The notes below the pieces were generated by a model that did not search any database, was not told the origin of the DNA, and worked only from the letters and a program-made list of their open reading frames with translations. Below, in pieces: positions 16,210 to 23,831 of a DNA stretch of 33,605 bases (position 1 is its first letter; each line of letters opens with the position of its first letter). Origin of the DNA: Phenylobacterium sp. (GTDB lineage Bacteria > Pseudomonadota > Alphaproteobacteria > Caulobacterales > Caulobacteraceae); contig NZ_SSMZ01000262.1 in the NCBI RefSeq assembly GCF_004799395.1, positions 1-33,605 of the forward strand, in the 5' to 3' direction. The translations under genes and the position numbers were made by a program.

Positions 16210-16863
16210 CTAGGCCTGGCTCGGGGCCAGAGTCTCTGAGCCGGGGATGACGGAAAGGCTCGTCGTGGCCCGCGCTGTCGACCGCGCCGCCGCGTCCAGG
16301 ATGCTCACCAGGCGGTCGAAGTTCTCATCGATCTGCTGCTGCCGGCTTCTGCGGTCGCTGGCCTCGAGGCAGATCGCGCCGTGGGCGGCGGCGCGGCAGC
16401 ACCAGGCCAGCGCCTCCGCGTGGGGATCGGCCACCCCGCACGCGCGCAGGGCGGCGCATTCGGCCCGGGTGAGCGCGTCCTGCTCGCGAACGCTTTCCGG
16501 TCTTGAGTTGGCCGGGCGCAGAAGGGCGGCCTCATACATTCCGGGCTGCGCCTGGGCGTAGAGCCGCTGGGATTCGAACAGGGCCTCCAGCGCCGCCCGG
16601 CCGCGGCGGCCGCCAATCGCTCCCTCCACGAGTTCGGCCAATTCCGACTGGGCGCAGGCCGTGACCGAGTCGCAGACCTCGTCGAGGTCGCGGACGTAGC
16701 GCAGGATCGTTTCCGGCCGCATGTGCAGGACGCGCCCGATCGCCGCCAGGGTCAGGGCCGCGAGGCCCTCCTGGCGAACGATCTCCTCGGCGACGCCCAG
16801 TATCCGTTCATGAAGCAGATCGCCCCCGTCGCGGCTGTTGCGCCGCCGACCATCCACACGCAT
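16210..16863 (-). CDS. TetR/AcrR-family transcriptional regulator
   Basis: A 217-residue regulator. The N-terminal DNA-binding domain spans about residues 15-65: ERILGVAEEIVRQEGLAALT, then LAAIGRVLHMRPETILRYVR, the typical helix-turn-helix ending where TetR proteins have the LYxHF-like block. The C-terminal ligand domain is helical and Ala-rich. The ATG at 16863 (MRVDGRRRNS) has a near-perfect aaaggagg 5 bases before it, which decides the start; the open frame further upstream reads into the porin gene. It lies 44 bases downstream of the porin gene on the same strand, so they may form one operon in which TetR controls porin expression (inference). The ligand is unknown. Confidence 0.85.
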   Translation of the reverse strand: MRVDGRRRNSRDGGDLLHERILGVAEEIVRQEGLAALTLAAIGRVLHMRPETILRYVRDLDEVCDSVTACAQSELAELVEGAIGGRRGRAALEALFESQRLYAQAQPGMYEAALLRPANSRPESVREQDALTRAECAALRACGVADPHAEALAWCCRAAAHGAICLEASDRRSRQQQIDENFDRLVSILDAAARSTARATTSLSVIPGSETLAPSQA

Positions 16864-16907
16864 GAGTCCTCCTTTCTGCGCCGCGAAGAGAGGGCGGCGA
16901 TCGCCGT

Positions 16908-18629
16908 CTAGAAGTGGAAGATGATGTCGCCGGAGAGCACGGCCTCGGTCTTCTTGTTCGGCGCGATGCCGGCGAAGCCGTCGCCGTTGAAGGCCGGCTT
17001 GCTCGCCCAATAGTAGGTGACTTCGGGCCGCAGCTCGATCTGCGGGCTCAACCAATGCTGCAGGCCGATCCCTAGGTCTTCGTAGACCGCCGCGACGCCG
17101 GTCCTTTGGCCCACCGTGTCATCGAACCATTCCGTCCGCAGGGAGATGTTGTCGCGCGGGGTCGGCTGGTAGTTCCAGTAGGCGAGCACCGCATAGGTGT
17201 TCGAGCGGCAGGAGAGGGCCGCCGCGTCCCGGCACTGCGCGCCGTCGGGTGCGTTGAACGGGACATATTGCGGCGAGAACGGAGTGCCGCCGTTGGCGAT
17301 CGCCGTTGCGGCTATCGGATTGTTGACGTTCGGAACGTTGTTTTCAAATGTATCGTACGCTTCGAACGAAACATGGAATTTATCGTTGAATTTGTGATAG
17401 TAAGTAAATCCATACCACTGAAGATTATTGTATCCCCAGGATCCTTTATTGATGCCGTCTGCACAGAAGTAAGCATTGTCATGACCTGAATTGCTTTGGA
17501 AGCGCGCGCAGGCCGTCAGTGACGGCGTAGCGCCCGGATCCTTCAGCATCGTGGTCTCGGGGAACAGCGGATTGGGGTCCGGGTTCGGAATCTTCGTACC
17601 CACATGCCAGATCGCGGCCTCAGTTCCGACGTTCACACCGAGCTGCAGCATGACGTTCTTGTTGACCGCCAGCGTCCCCTGGATCCCCTCGTTGGTGTAG
17701 TTGTCGAAAGAATAGCCCATCGAGTGCGAGTACATGTAGTTGTTCGGTGCGAGCTGCGCCTCGATGTCCGGCACGGAGATGTACCGCCCGACGCGGATCA
17801 TCAGGCCGTCGGCGACTTGGGGAATGTAGAGCTCCCCGTAGACCATCGGGAAATCATAGCCGTAGGTGTCGTTGCGCTTGAGGAGCTGGTAGCTCGCGAC
17901 GCCGTAGGAGGTGGTGTAGCGGTAGTCGGTCCCGTATATGGCTGACAGCCTGAACCCCCAGTCGACGTGATCGGTCTGCACAGTGTCAGGCGCGCGCTCC
18001 AGATAGATCACGGCTTGGTCCATCTGCACCGTGTTCGGGGTGAAGTCGTAGGCCGCGGGCGCATTGCCGAACTTGCGGCTGCTGGTGCTGAGGTTGCCAC
18101 CCACGTCCACCCAGCCGTAGGCTTGGATGCCTTCGCTTGCCATCGCCTTGCCAAGCCCGGTCGGCGCGATCGCCACCATCAGGGGGCTGTCCACGGAGGC
18201 GGTGCGGTTGTTGCCGATCAGTGTGCTCGCGCCATAAGGCCAGTCGGTGAACGGCATGGGCGGGGCGCTCTGCGGCGGCGCGGTCCAGCCCTCCTTTGTC
18301 GAGGCCGGGGCCTTGGGGTCGGTCGGCGCCCCCGCCTGACCCCATTCGGCGCCATAGTATTTGATGAAGCGCTCGACGGGATTGGTCCCGATCGCGGCAT
18401 TGACCGCATCGACCGTATATGTCGACGGCATAGCGGCGTCGGTATCGACCGCGTGCGATCCCGCCGAGAGCGCAGCGGCCGCATTCGCCGGCGGCGCTGG
18501 GTCGGCTCTCGCGGCGTCCGCGACCGCGCCGATTGCAAAGGCCGTCGCCAAGGCCGCAAGGCTGCTCGCGCCCCGACAGAAACGCTCGGCCTTCGCCTGC
18601 GACTTCGGCTCGTCTTTCAAGTTCAACAT
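16908..18629 (-). CDS. Outer-membrane beta-barrel porin-like protein (BBP2/OmpL-like)
   Basis: A 573-residue outer-membrane protein. The N-terminus has a long signal region (ASSLAALATAFAIGAVADAA, cleavage probably after ARA). The body is rich in alternating aromatic and polar residues (GWVDVGGNLSTSS, YGWVDV, MVYGELYIPQVADGLMIRVG) and the protein ends in FHF, the C-terminal aromatic typical of assembled barrels. It resembles putative beta-barrel porin-2 proteins; the solute is unknown. The central segment at about 17330-17500 is much richer in A and T than the rest, so its origin may be mosaic. The start is ATG at 18629 with a weak gagg upstream. The TetR gene follows by 44 bases. The upstream intergenic region is long and AT-rich. 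Confidence 0.85.
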   Translation of the reverse strand: MLNLKDEPKSQAKAERFCRGASSLAALATAFAIGAVADAARADPAPPANAAAALSAGSHAVDTDAAMPSTYTVDAVNAAIGTNPVERFIKYYGAEWGQAGAPTDPKAPASTKEGWTAPPQSAPPMPFTDWPYGASTLIGNNRTASVDSPLMVAIAPTGLGKAMASEGIQAYGWVDVGGNLSTSSRKFGNAPAAYDFTPNTVQMDQAVIYLERAPDTVQTDHVDWGFRLSAIYGTDYRYTTSYGVASYQLLKRNDTYGYDFPMVYGELYIPQVADGLMIRVGRYISVPDIEAQLAPNNYMYSHSMGYSFDNYTNEGIQGTLAVNKNVMLQLGVNVGTEAAIWHVGTKIPNPDPNPLFPETTMLKDPGATPSLTACARFQSNSGHDNAYFCADGINKGSWGYNNLQWYGFTYYHKFNDKFHVSFEAYDTFENNVPNVNNPIAATAIANGGTPFSPQYVPFNAPDGAQCRDAAALSCRSNTYAVLAYWNYQPTPRDNISLRTEWFDDTVGQRTGVAAVYEDLGIGLQHWLSPQIELRPEVTYYWASKPAFNGDGFAGIAPNKKTEAVLSGDIIFHF

Positions 18630-18844
18630 AGATTTTCACGCCTCTGTAATTGCGCCGCCGAGCACAGCCGCGGCGCTGATTGAGCCGGGTTGAATCCCGG
18701 CGTCACCCGATGGCTTGGGTTGGCGGCCACACCTCGTTCGGTTCGCACCGCCTCAGCTCAGTCCTCGCCACACCCGTAAAGAGGGTGGCGATTGCCTTAG
18801 ACTATAGCTGCCCATTTTGGTGCGGCGGGAATAGGCGAGAGGCC

Positions 18845-18861
18845 CATAAAGGAACAATGAG
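18845..18861 (-). promoter_or_regulatory. Candidate KdpE-like direct repeat upstream of the porin
   Basis: On the minus strand the sequence reads CTCATT-GTTCC-TTTATG: two TTTATA-like hexamers separated by 5 bases, as in the kdp promoter and upstream of the TonB receptor. It is the weakest of the three copies and lies 216 bases before the porin start. Confidence 0.25.
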
Positions 18862-18994
18862 GTCTTTACCCACACCTCGTAAGGGAGCCATAAGCAAACG
18901 ATCTAAAGTGTAATTATTACCGTAATTTAGTGGATTTCTGGGACGTCGGCGCCGGGGTTGTTCTTGAGTCCTACCTTACGGCATAGTGGGCGTT

Positions 18995-19014
18995 AATGAC
19001 CCATTATGGGTATT
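18995..19014. promoter_or_regulatory. 20-bp near-perfect palindrome, likely operator
   Basis: AATGACCCATTATGGGTATT has perfect ACCCAT/ATGGGT arms around a single T and AAT/ATT outer ends, with one mismatch pair. It lies 50 bases before the start of the small secreted protein gene. The symmetry fits a dimeric regulator; the TetR and winged-helix proteins nearby are possible binders (inference). Confidence 0.5.
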
Positions 19015-19063
19015 GAAAGCCTCGGGACTTGCGAGGCCCTCTGAGCCAAGAAGGAACTACGCT

Positions 19064-19471
19064 GTGCGTTTCGACATGAAGCTTTGCGCCCCCGCCGCGA
19101 CCCTACTCGCTGGGACCCTTTCATTTGCCGCGCCCGCCATTGCGGCGCAGATGGGCGCCTTGCCGATCTATGAGGTCGCCGCGGCCACGCCGCCGACCGA
19201 GCGGGTGATCGGTCCCGTCCGCGTGCGGGAGTGCCGGACGGATTCGACGGAGGCGCGTTCGGCCGCGCTCGCCCGGCTGAGCGAGAAGGCCTCTTCCATG
19301 GGCGCCACCGGACTGGTGAACGTCCGGGTCGACGTGGCCCAATCGTACCAACACTACATCAAGAACGGCCTACCCAACCCCTGCCTCTATCAGACGGTGG
19401 CCAGGGGCGACGCCGCGGTGCTGAGCGGCTCGGGGCGCGTAGCTGCGCAACTCGCAGCCACTCCGAAATAG
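19064..19471 (+). CDS. Small secreted (periplasmic) protein of unknown function
   Basis: A 135-residue protein with an N-terminal signal peptide (KLCAPAATLLAGTLSFAAPA, cleavage probably after IAA). The mature part has ERVIGPVRVRECRTDSTEAR, then a helix ALARLSEKASSMGATGLVNV leading to VRVDVAQSYQHY, and a second Cys in PNPCLYQ. The strand-helix-strand pattern with MGATGLVNVRV recalls RcsF/YbjQ-type small domains, and the two Cys could form a disulfide; this is only a resemblance. The start is GTG at 19064, 8 bases after aagga; ATG at 19076 is an alternative. It is alone on the plus strand, preceded by an operator-like palindrome and followed by a strong hairpin terminator. Confidence 0.75.
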   Translation: MRFDMKLCAPAATLLAGTLSFAAPAIAAQMGALPIYEVAAATPPTERVIGPVRVRECRTDSTEARSAALARLSEKASSMGATGLVNVRVDVAQSYQHYIKNGLPNPCLYQTVARGDAAVLSGSGRVAAQLAATPK

Positions 19472-19517
19472 CCCGCGAGCGAGCCGCACCCACCCCCTCC
19501 CGGGGCGCGGCTTGGGA

Positions 19518-19550
19518 CCGGTGTGGCGAGCCCCACGCTCGCCACACCGG
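19518..19550. terminator. Strong bidirectional hairpin terminator
   Basis: CCGGTGTGGCGAG (19518-19530) pairs perfectly with CTCGCCACACCGG (19538-19550), a 13-bp stem with a 7-base loop. It sits between the stop of the secreted-protein gene and the stop of the convergent response-regulator gene. A T-run is lacking, as is common in GC-rich genomes. Confidence 0.7.
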
Positions 19551-19581
19551 GTTGGCCTTGGCAACCGCGCGCCGCGGCGAC

Positions 19582-20295
19582 CTAGGCGCCGGAGTGGCGG
19601 ATCGCCTCGTCGACCATCAGCCGATAGCCAATCCCGGGCAGGGTGCGGATCAACTTGGGCGCGGAGGGATCAGCCTCGATCTTCTGGCGAAGCTGGCCAA
19701 TGAACACGCGCAGGTACTGCATGTCCTGTCCGTGCGCCGGCCCCCAGAGCGAGATCAGCAATTCCTTGTGGGTCAGCACCTTGCCGTCCGCTTCCGCGAG
19801 TTTGATGAGTAGCTCATATTCCTTCGGGGACAGGTGGACCGGCTCGCCGGCGCGACTGACCAGCCGGCGCGGAATGTCGATGGTGAGGTCGCCGCTCTGC
19901 ACGATGGCCGGCGACGCGTCGGTCTGCCGGGCGTGGCGGCGGATAATCACCCGGAGGCGCGCCAGGAGCTCGCCCACCCGGAATGGCTTTTCGACATAGT
20001 CGTCGGCGCCAGAGTCGAGCGCCTCGATCTTCTCCATCTCCCGGTCACGGGCCGATAGAATGACGACCGGGCCATCGTAGAATTCACGCGCCTTGCGGAG
20101 CACCTCCTGCCCATCGATGTCGGGGAGCCCGAGGTCGAGCACGACGGCGTCCGGCGGGCGCCGCGCGATCTCCGCCAGGGCCTGGCGGCCGTTGTCCGCG
20201 CGGGCCGGCTCATAGCCGGCGGCGTTGAGCGCAGGACCCAGGAACCGATGGATCTGCGGCTCATCATCGACGACCAGGATTCGCAGCTTATGCAT
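19582..20295 (-). CDS. Orphan KdpE-type response regulator (OmpR family)
   Basis: A 237-residue OmpR-family regulator. The receiver domain has the acidic pocket VVDDE (8-12), phosphoacceptor Asp54 in VLDLGLPDIDG, the ILSARD switch region and the EKPF lysine. The C-terminal winged helix includes HLSPKEYELLIKL and YLRVFIGQLRQKIEADPS, a signature shared with KdpE. It is closely similar along its whole length to the KdpE at 23832-24554, including IHRFL, KAREFY and LLISLWGPAHG, so they are paralogues. No sensor kinase is adjacent. The ATG at 20295 follows a ggagg site. It is divergent from the small gene at 20552. Whether KdpD phosphorylates it is unknown. Confidence 0.93.
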   Translation of the reverse strand: MHKLRILVVDDEPQIHRFLGPALNAAGYEPARADNGRQALAEIARRPPDAVVLDLGLPDIDGQEVLRKAREFYDGPVVILSARDREMEKIEALDSGADDYVEKPFRVGELLARLRVIIRRHARQTDASPAIVQSGDLTIDIPRRLVSRAGEPVHLSPKEYELLIKLAEADGKVLTHKELLISLWGPAHGQDMQYLRVFIGQLRQKIEADPSAPKLIRTLPGIGYRLMVDEAIRHSGA

Positions 20296-20551
20296 GCGCC
20301 TCCGGCGGGTTCGCGGCGGGAATGGCGACCGGCATCTCGGACCAACCTCGCGCATCCATGGCAAGGTCTCTGATACGGTCTGCGCAGCTAAGGAGACCAT
20401 TCGGAATCGGCCCGAAAGAGATCAGCATTTCATAAAGATGCGCCCCGAGAGGTGAGCCACGCGCCCGTCCGGCGTCCGTGCGCCGCCACAAATCCCCGAT
20501 TGCCTTGATGTCTCGCTTACGGCGGCCGCTGCTGATCCGAATGGAGGTCTT
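20296..20551. other. Divergent intergenic region (orphan KdpE / small conserved gene)
   Basis: These 256 bases should hold both promoters. The only candidate site I see is a weak KdpE-like arrangement on the minus strand at 20420-20436 (TTTATG-AAATG-CTGATC). Ribosome-binding sites ggagg lie before each gene. Confidence 0.35.
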
Positions 20552-21055
20552 ATGCGCCCGCGTGGGACATTGGGACGGGTCGGAGCTGGGCTCCATCTGT
20601 TGAGGGCGTCCATGCCGAAATCCGCAGCGCGCTGCACCTCCCGGGCCGCCATGCTCACCACCCTACTTGATGGGGCCGGGATCACCCGGTCGAGCGTCAT
20701 CCGGGTGACGGGAGACGGCGCGCTCGCAGGTCTCCTTTGGCTTCGTCGGCACGGCTATGAGGGTGTCGGCTATGGCTGGTCGGGGGCGAACGCGCCGCGC
20801 CTTGAGCCGGACGCCGTCCTCGTCGCCCACACCTGCGACGAGATCACGCTCAAGCGCCTCCTGGCCGTCGGCCGGCAAGTGCGTCCCGGCGGCGTCTTCG
20901 TCTTTCAGCACCGCCTGGAATCCGAAGGCTGCGCGCTGGGGATCGAGTGGCTGCTCGACCAGGCCGGCTTCATCACGGAACGGCGCCTCAACGGCGCCCG
21001 CCGAGCGCTGATCATCGCGCGCCGCCGCGATTCTGCGATGTGCAAGGCTGCGTGA
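20552..21055 (+). CDS. Conserved small protein, paralogue of the 32291 gene (degenerate methyltransferase-like?)
   Basis: A 167-residue protein without signal peptide. The core reads SSVIRVTGDGALAGLLWLRR, HGYEGVGY, PDAVLVAHTCDE, LRxxGG-like VRPGGVFVFQ, and ends with LIIARRR. It matches the protein at 32291-32755 over about 125 residues, notably IRVTG, RHGYE and VAHTCDE. The order of blocks resembles a shortened SAM-dependent methyltransferase (glycine-rich loop, acidic turn, post-loop RPGG), but the classic motif is degenerate, so catalysis is doubtful. The ATG at 20552 has atggaggt upstream; ATG at 20612 with gaggg is closer to the paralogue's length. It is divergent from the orphan KdpE, just as its paralogue is divergent from the kdp operon. 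Confidence 0.75.
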   Translation: MRPRGTLGRVGAGLHLLRASMPKSAARCTSRAAMLTTLLDGAGITRSSVIRVTGDGALAGLLWLRRHGYEGVGYGWSGANAPRLEPDAVLVAHTCDEITLKRLLAVGRQVRPGGVFVFQHRLESEGCALGIEWLLDQAGFITERRLNGARRALIIARRRDSAMCKAA

Positions 21056-21116
21056 CATCGCGGGGTCTCCGGTCCGGCAGAACACCCATCGCAGCCGCAC
21101 GCCCTACGATCGGCTG

Positions 21117-21209
21117 ATGTTACACCGGCGGCGCGCCCGGGCCTTCGCCTGGTGTCTCTTCCTGCTGTTCATCGCGGGCGTCGCCAGCACGCGGTATCTA
21201 CATCTCTGA
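21117..21209 (+). CDS. Possible 30-residue membrane peptide
   Basis: This short frame encodes an Arg-rich start (HRRRARAFAW) and one hydrophobic stretch (CLFLLFIAGVAS), ending YLHL. It lies 61 bases after the small conserved gene and before the terminator at 21230. Its basic-then-hydrophobic layout is like the larger membrane peptides downstream of the paralogue at 32291. There is no clear ribosome-binding site, so it is a tentative call. Confidence 0.35.
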   Translation: MLHRRRARAFAWCLFLLFIAGVASTRYLHL

Positions 21210-21229
21210 ACCGGCGGCGCGGCGGGTCG

Positions 21230-21259
21230 GGCGAGCTCCCGGCGGACCGGGAACTCGCC
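21230..21259. terminator. Bidirectional hairpin terminator
   Basis: GGCGAGCTCCCGG (21230-21242) pairs with CCGGGAACTCGCC (21247-21259) with one mismatch across a CGGA loop. It lies between the plus-strand small genes and the stop of the convergent TonB-dependent receptor at 21270, so it could serve both. Confidence 0.65.
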
Positions 21260-21269
21260 GGCGCCTGGG

Positions 21270-23687
21270 TCAGTAGCGATAGGTCAGGTCGATCCCGACC
21301 GTAAGCGGCTGGTTGGTGACGATCCGATTGAACGACGCAGCGGGCAGCGTCTCCTGGAACAGGCTCTCCAGCTGGGCGTGCTTGTTGAACAGGTTGTTGG
21401 CGAATAGCGAAGCGCCCCAGCCGTCCGTCGACTGGATCCCGGCGCGGATGTTGGTCAGGTCATAGTCCGGCAGTTGGATGTACTTGCCGTTCAGCGAGAA
21501 CCCGAACGGGAAGGCGAGCGAGTAGCGCCGGCCGACGTAGGCGCTCTCCGCCCGGGCCGTGAAGGTGTACTTCGCGGTCAGGTCCTTCGAATAGCTGAGC
21601 CCGAGGTTGCCGTTCACCGGCGCCACGTCCGACAGCTTGTCGAGCGGTGTAATCTGCCAGTGCGGGCCGGGATCCACCCAGGCATGGGTCAGACCCAAGG
21701 AGGCGTCCAGCTGGAAGCCGCCGCCCAGGACGGCGCGGGACTCGATCTCCCCGCCGTAGATGGTGGCCTTATTGCCGTTGATGTTGAGCGCCCAGTCGCC
21801 GGGCAGCGCCTCGAGCTGGATGTTTTTCCAGTCCTCGTAATAGAGGCTGGCGTTGACGATCAGGCGGCGGTCGAAGAACCGCGCCTTCTCGCCCGCTTCG
21901 TAGCTCCAGACCGAGTCCGGCTGGTAGCTGGTCGGCCACTTGCCGCCGGGGAAGTTGTAGGGCGCGAAGACCGCGCTCCAGTAGGGACCGGTCACCGGAT
22001 AGACAGCGTTGCCGCCGCCGGGCCGCGAGCCTCGGGCGATGGTCCCATAGACCATCAGGTCGCTGTCGAAGGTGTAGGAAAGGTCGAACTTCGGGTTGAG
22101 GCCGTTCTCCGACTGCCGGATGAGGCCCGACACTGACGGCGTCGCCGCGCCCATTCCCGAGCCCCAGCCGCTGATCGAAGATGAGAAGTGGTAGTCGTAG
22201 CTGTACCAGCGCAGCCCTAGCGTCGCCTTGAGCTGATCGGTGAGGGCGTAGGTTCCCTCGCCGAACACCGCGTACTGCTTGAGCTCGGTGGGCGACCGGG
22301 CGATGAACCACTGAGTGGTGGTGGCAGGCGCGAAGGTGCCCAGGTCCATGTAGGCCGACGGGTTGGAGGTGATCCCGTCGAACTGCCACTTGGCGCTGAA
22401 GTCGCTGTAGTAGACGCCGCCGACCCACTTCAATTTGCCGTCGCCCTTGGAGGCGATGCGCAGCTCCTCGCTGAACTGGTGGGACGGATCGTCCTCCTTG
22501 CCGGAGACCATGCCGCTCCCCGTCGGGCCGAAGTAGCCGGGATTCGGCAGGCCGTTGTTGGAGGCGAAGGTCGCACCGGTGTTCGGGTTATTGAAATCCT
22601 CGCTGCCGTCTTCGATCTGCGTCGACTTGCGGTTCCATTGCGCCGTGCTGGACGTCACCTCGAAGGCGTCGAAGCTGTAGTTCACATTCAAGGCGAAGAC
22701 CGCGATGCTGTCGGTCAGCGGCTCGGCGATGTCGAACGGCTGGTAGTGCGCCTCGGTCCCAGGATCGCTGTCGTAGGCGCTGATCCCATTCTGCTTGCTG
22801 GTCTGGTAGAAAATGGAGGGCGTGACCGTCAGGTCCTCGGTCGGCGCCCACAGGAGGGTCGCGCGCACGGCATAGGCCTGTTCGTCGTTGGCGCCCTTGT
22901 AGTCCTTCAGAACCGGTGCAGCCGCGACGTTCCCACGGGTCGAGCCGTCCACGCTGGGCAGCGGATAATTCCCGGCCACGATCCGATCGATCCAGCCGCT
23001 GGTGTAGGCCTCCGTGCCCACCAGGCGAAGCGCCAGCTTGTCCTGGACCAGAGGGATGTTCAGCATGACGTTGTCGGTGTGGTTGAAGCCGCCGCCCTCG
23101 GTGCCCGAAAGCACAGTCTGGGCGGAGACATGAAAGCCGGTCAGGTCGGGCTGAATGGTGATCAGCCGCACTGTGCCGCCCATCGATCCCGAGCCATAGA
23201 GGGTCCCCTGCGGTCCCCGCAGAATCTCCACCCGGCTCAGATCGTAGAGTGTGGGGTCGATCACCACCTTGCCGTTCTGCGCGCCCGCCGGGGCGGTCAT
23301 CGGGATGTCGTCGAGATAGAAGCCGACCGTCGCGGAGTTCCCGCCGCTGGAGGTCATGCCGCGCAGCTCGATCTCGGTCTGCCCCGGACCCTCGCTCTTC
23401 AGCGAGACGCTGGGCGTCGACTGGGCCAGGTTGGTGAAGTTGGCGACGCCGCGGGCCTGCAGGTCGGCGCCGCTGACGGCGGAGATGCTGACCGGCGTCC
23501 CCTGCACCGTCGAGGTGCGCTTTTCCGCCGTCACGATGACCTCGGCGACCGAGTCGGCGCTATCGGCAGCGCCCGACGCCGCGGAGCCCTCGGCGGCTGC
23601 GGCCGGCTCTGCGTGGGCCGTGGGTGCGAAGGCGATCGCTGTGCTGCTGAGCAGCGCGGCTATAGTGGTGTTGCGGCGCGAATTCAT
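21270..23687 (-). CDS. TonB-dependent outer-membrane receptor
   Basis: An 805-residue TonB-dependent receptor. A signal peptide (TTIAALLSSTAIAFAPTAHA) is followed by a TonB-box-like VAEVIVTAEKR at about 46-56. The plug domain has GTPVSISAVSGADLQARGV, ELRGM, GFYLDDIPM and VEILRGPQGTLYGSGSMGGT. A 22-strand barrel should follow, ending LTVGIDLTYRY; the last residue is Tyr rather than Phe. These proteins take up siderophores, vitamins or sugars using TonB-ExbBD energy (family knowledge). The substrate cannot be told from sequence; no adjacent transporter or degradative gene gives a clue. The ATG at 23687 is preceded by gggggac. It is downstream of kdpE on the same strand, with its own upstream repeat. 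Confidence 0.94.
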   Translation of the reverse strand: MNSRRNTTIAALLSSTAIAFAPTAHAEPAAAAEGSAASGAADSADSVAEVIVTAEKRTSTVQGTPVSISAVSGADLQARGVANFTNLAQSTPSVSLKSEGPGQTEIELRGMTSSGGNSATVGFYLDDIPMTAPAGAQNGKVVIDPTLYDLSRVEILRGPQGTLYGSGSMGGTVRLITIQPDLTGFHVSAQTVLSGTEGGGFNHTDNVMLNIPLVQDKLALRLVGTEAYTSGWIDRIVAGNYPLPSVDGSTRGNVAAAPVLKDYKGANDEQAYAVRATLLWAPTEDLTVTPSIFYQTSKQNGISAYDSDPGTEAHYQPFDIAEPLTDSIAVFALNVNYSFDAFEVTSSTAQWNRKSTQIEDGSEDFNNPNTGATFASNNGLPNPGYFGPTGSGMVSGKEDDPSHQFSEELRIASKGDGKLKWVGGVYYSDFSAKWQFDGITSNPSAYMDLGTFAPATTTQWFIARSPTELKQYAVFGEGTYALTDQLKATLGLRWYSYDYHFSSSISGWGSGMGAATPSVSGLIRQSENGLNPKFDLSYTFDSDLMVYGTIARGSRPGGGNAVYPVTGPYWSAVFAPYNFPGGKWPTSYQPDSVWSYEAGEKARFFDRRLIVNASLYYEDWKNIQLEALPGDWALNINGNKATIYGGEIESRAVLGGGFQLDASLGLTHAWVDPGPHWQITPLDKLSDVAPVNGNLGLSYSKDLTAKYTFTARAESAYVGRRYSLAFPFGFSLNGKYIQLPDYDLTNIRAGIQSTDGWGASLFANNLFNKHAQLESLFQETLPAASFNRIVTNQPLTVGIDLTYRY

Positions 23688-23705
23688 GACGTCCCCCAGC
23701 CGCGT

Positions 23706-23720
23706 TGTTGCGGTGCAACA
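23706..23720. other. Small inverted repeat in the TonB receptor leader
   Basis: TGTTGC-GGT-GCAACA is a perfect 6-bp inverted repeat beginning 19 bases upstream of the receptor start. It could be a leader hairpin or an operator. It does not resemble a Fur box. Confidence 0.4.
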
Positions 23721-23772
23721 CGGCGGTATCAGGGGGGTGCGTCAGGGTTCCATTCGTGTCCGTGCAAGGAGT

Positions 23773-23789
23773 GATAAACGGAACATAAG
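23773..23789 (-). promoter_or_regulatory. Candidate KdpE-like direct repeat upstream of the TonB receptor
   Basis: On the minus strand this reads CTTATG-TTCCG-TTTATC, two TTTATA-like hexamers 11 bases apart. It lies 86 bases before the receptor start, nearly the same distance as the kdp site from its first gene. KdpE of E. coli binds head-to-tail repeats of this type (family knowledge). Binding here is inference. Confidence 0.4.
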
Positions 23790-23831
23790 GCGCCCGATCT
23801 CATTGCCTTCGGCTGAGGCCGGCCGGCGTTT

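Larger units (their letters stand above)
18630..19063. other. Long AT-rich divergent intergenic region (porin / secreted protein)
   Basis: These 434 bases contain no convincing gene. The part from about 18840 to 19015 is far richer in A and T than the neighbourhood and carries several candidate sites: a KdpE-like repeat (18845-18861), the inverted repeat GTAAT-T-ATTAC (18910-18920), a 20-base palindrome (18995-19014), and a GC hairpin in the presumed leader (GCCTCG at 19019-19024 with CGAGGC at 19032-19037). Promoters for both divergent genes are expected here. Confidence 0.5.

Noticed and set aside
23688-23831. Fur box upstream of the TonB receptor
   Set aside because: No match to the AT-rich GATAATGATAATCATTATC-type pattern is visible, so iron control is not supported.
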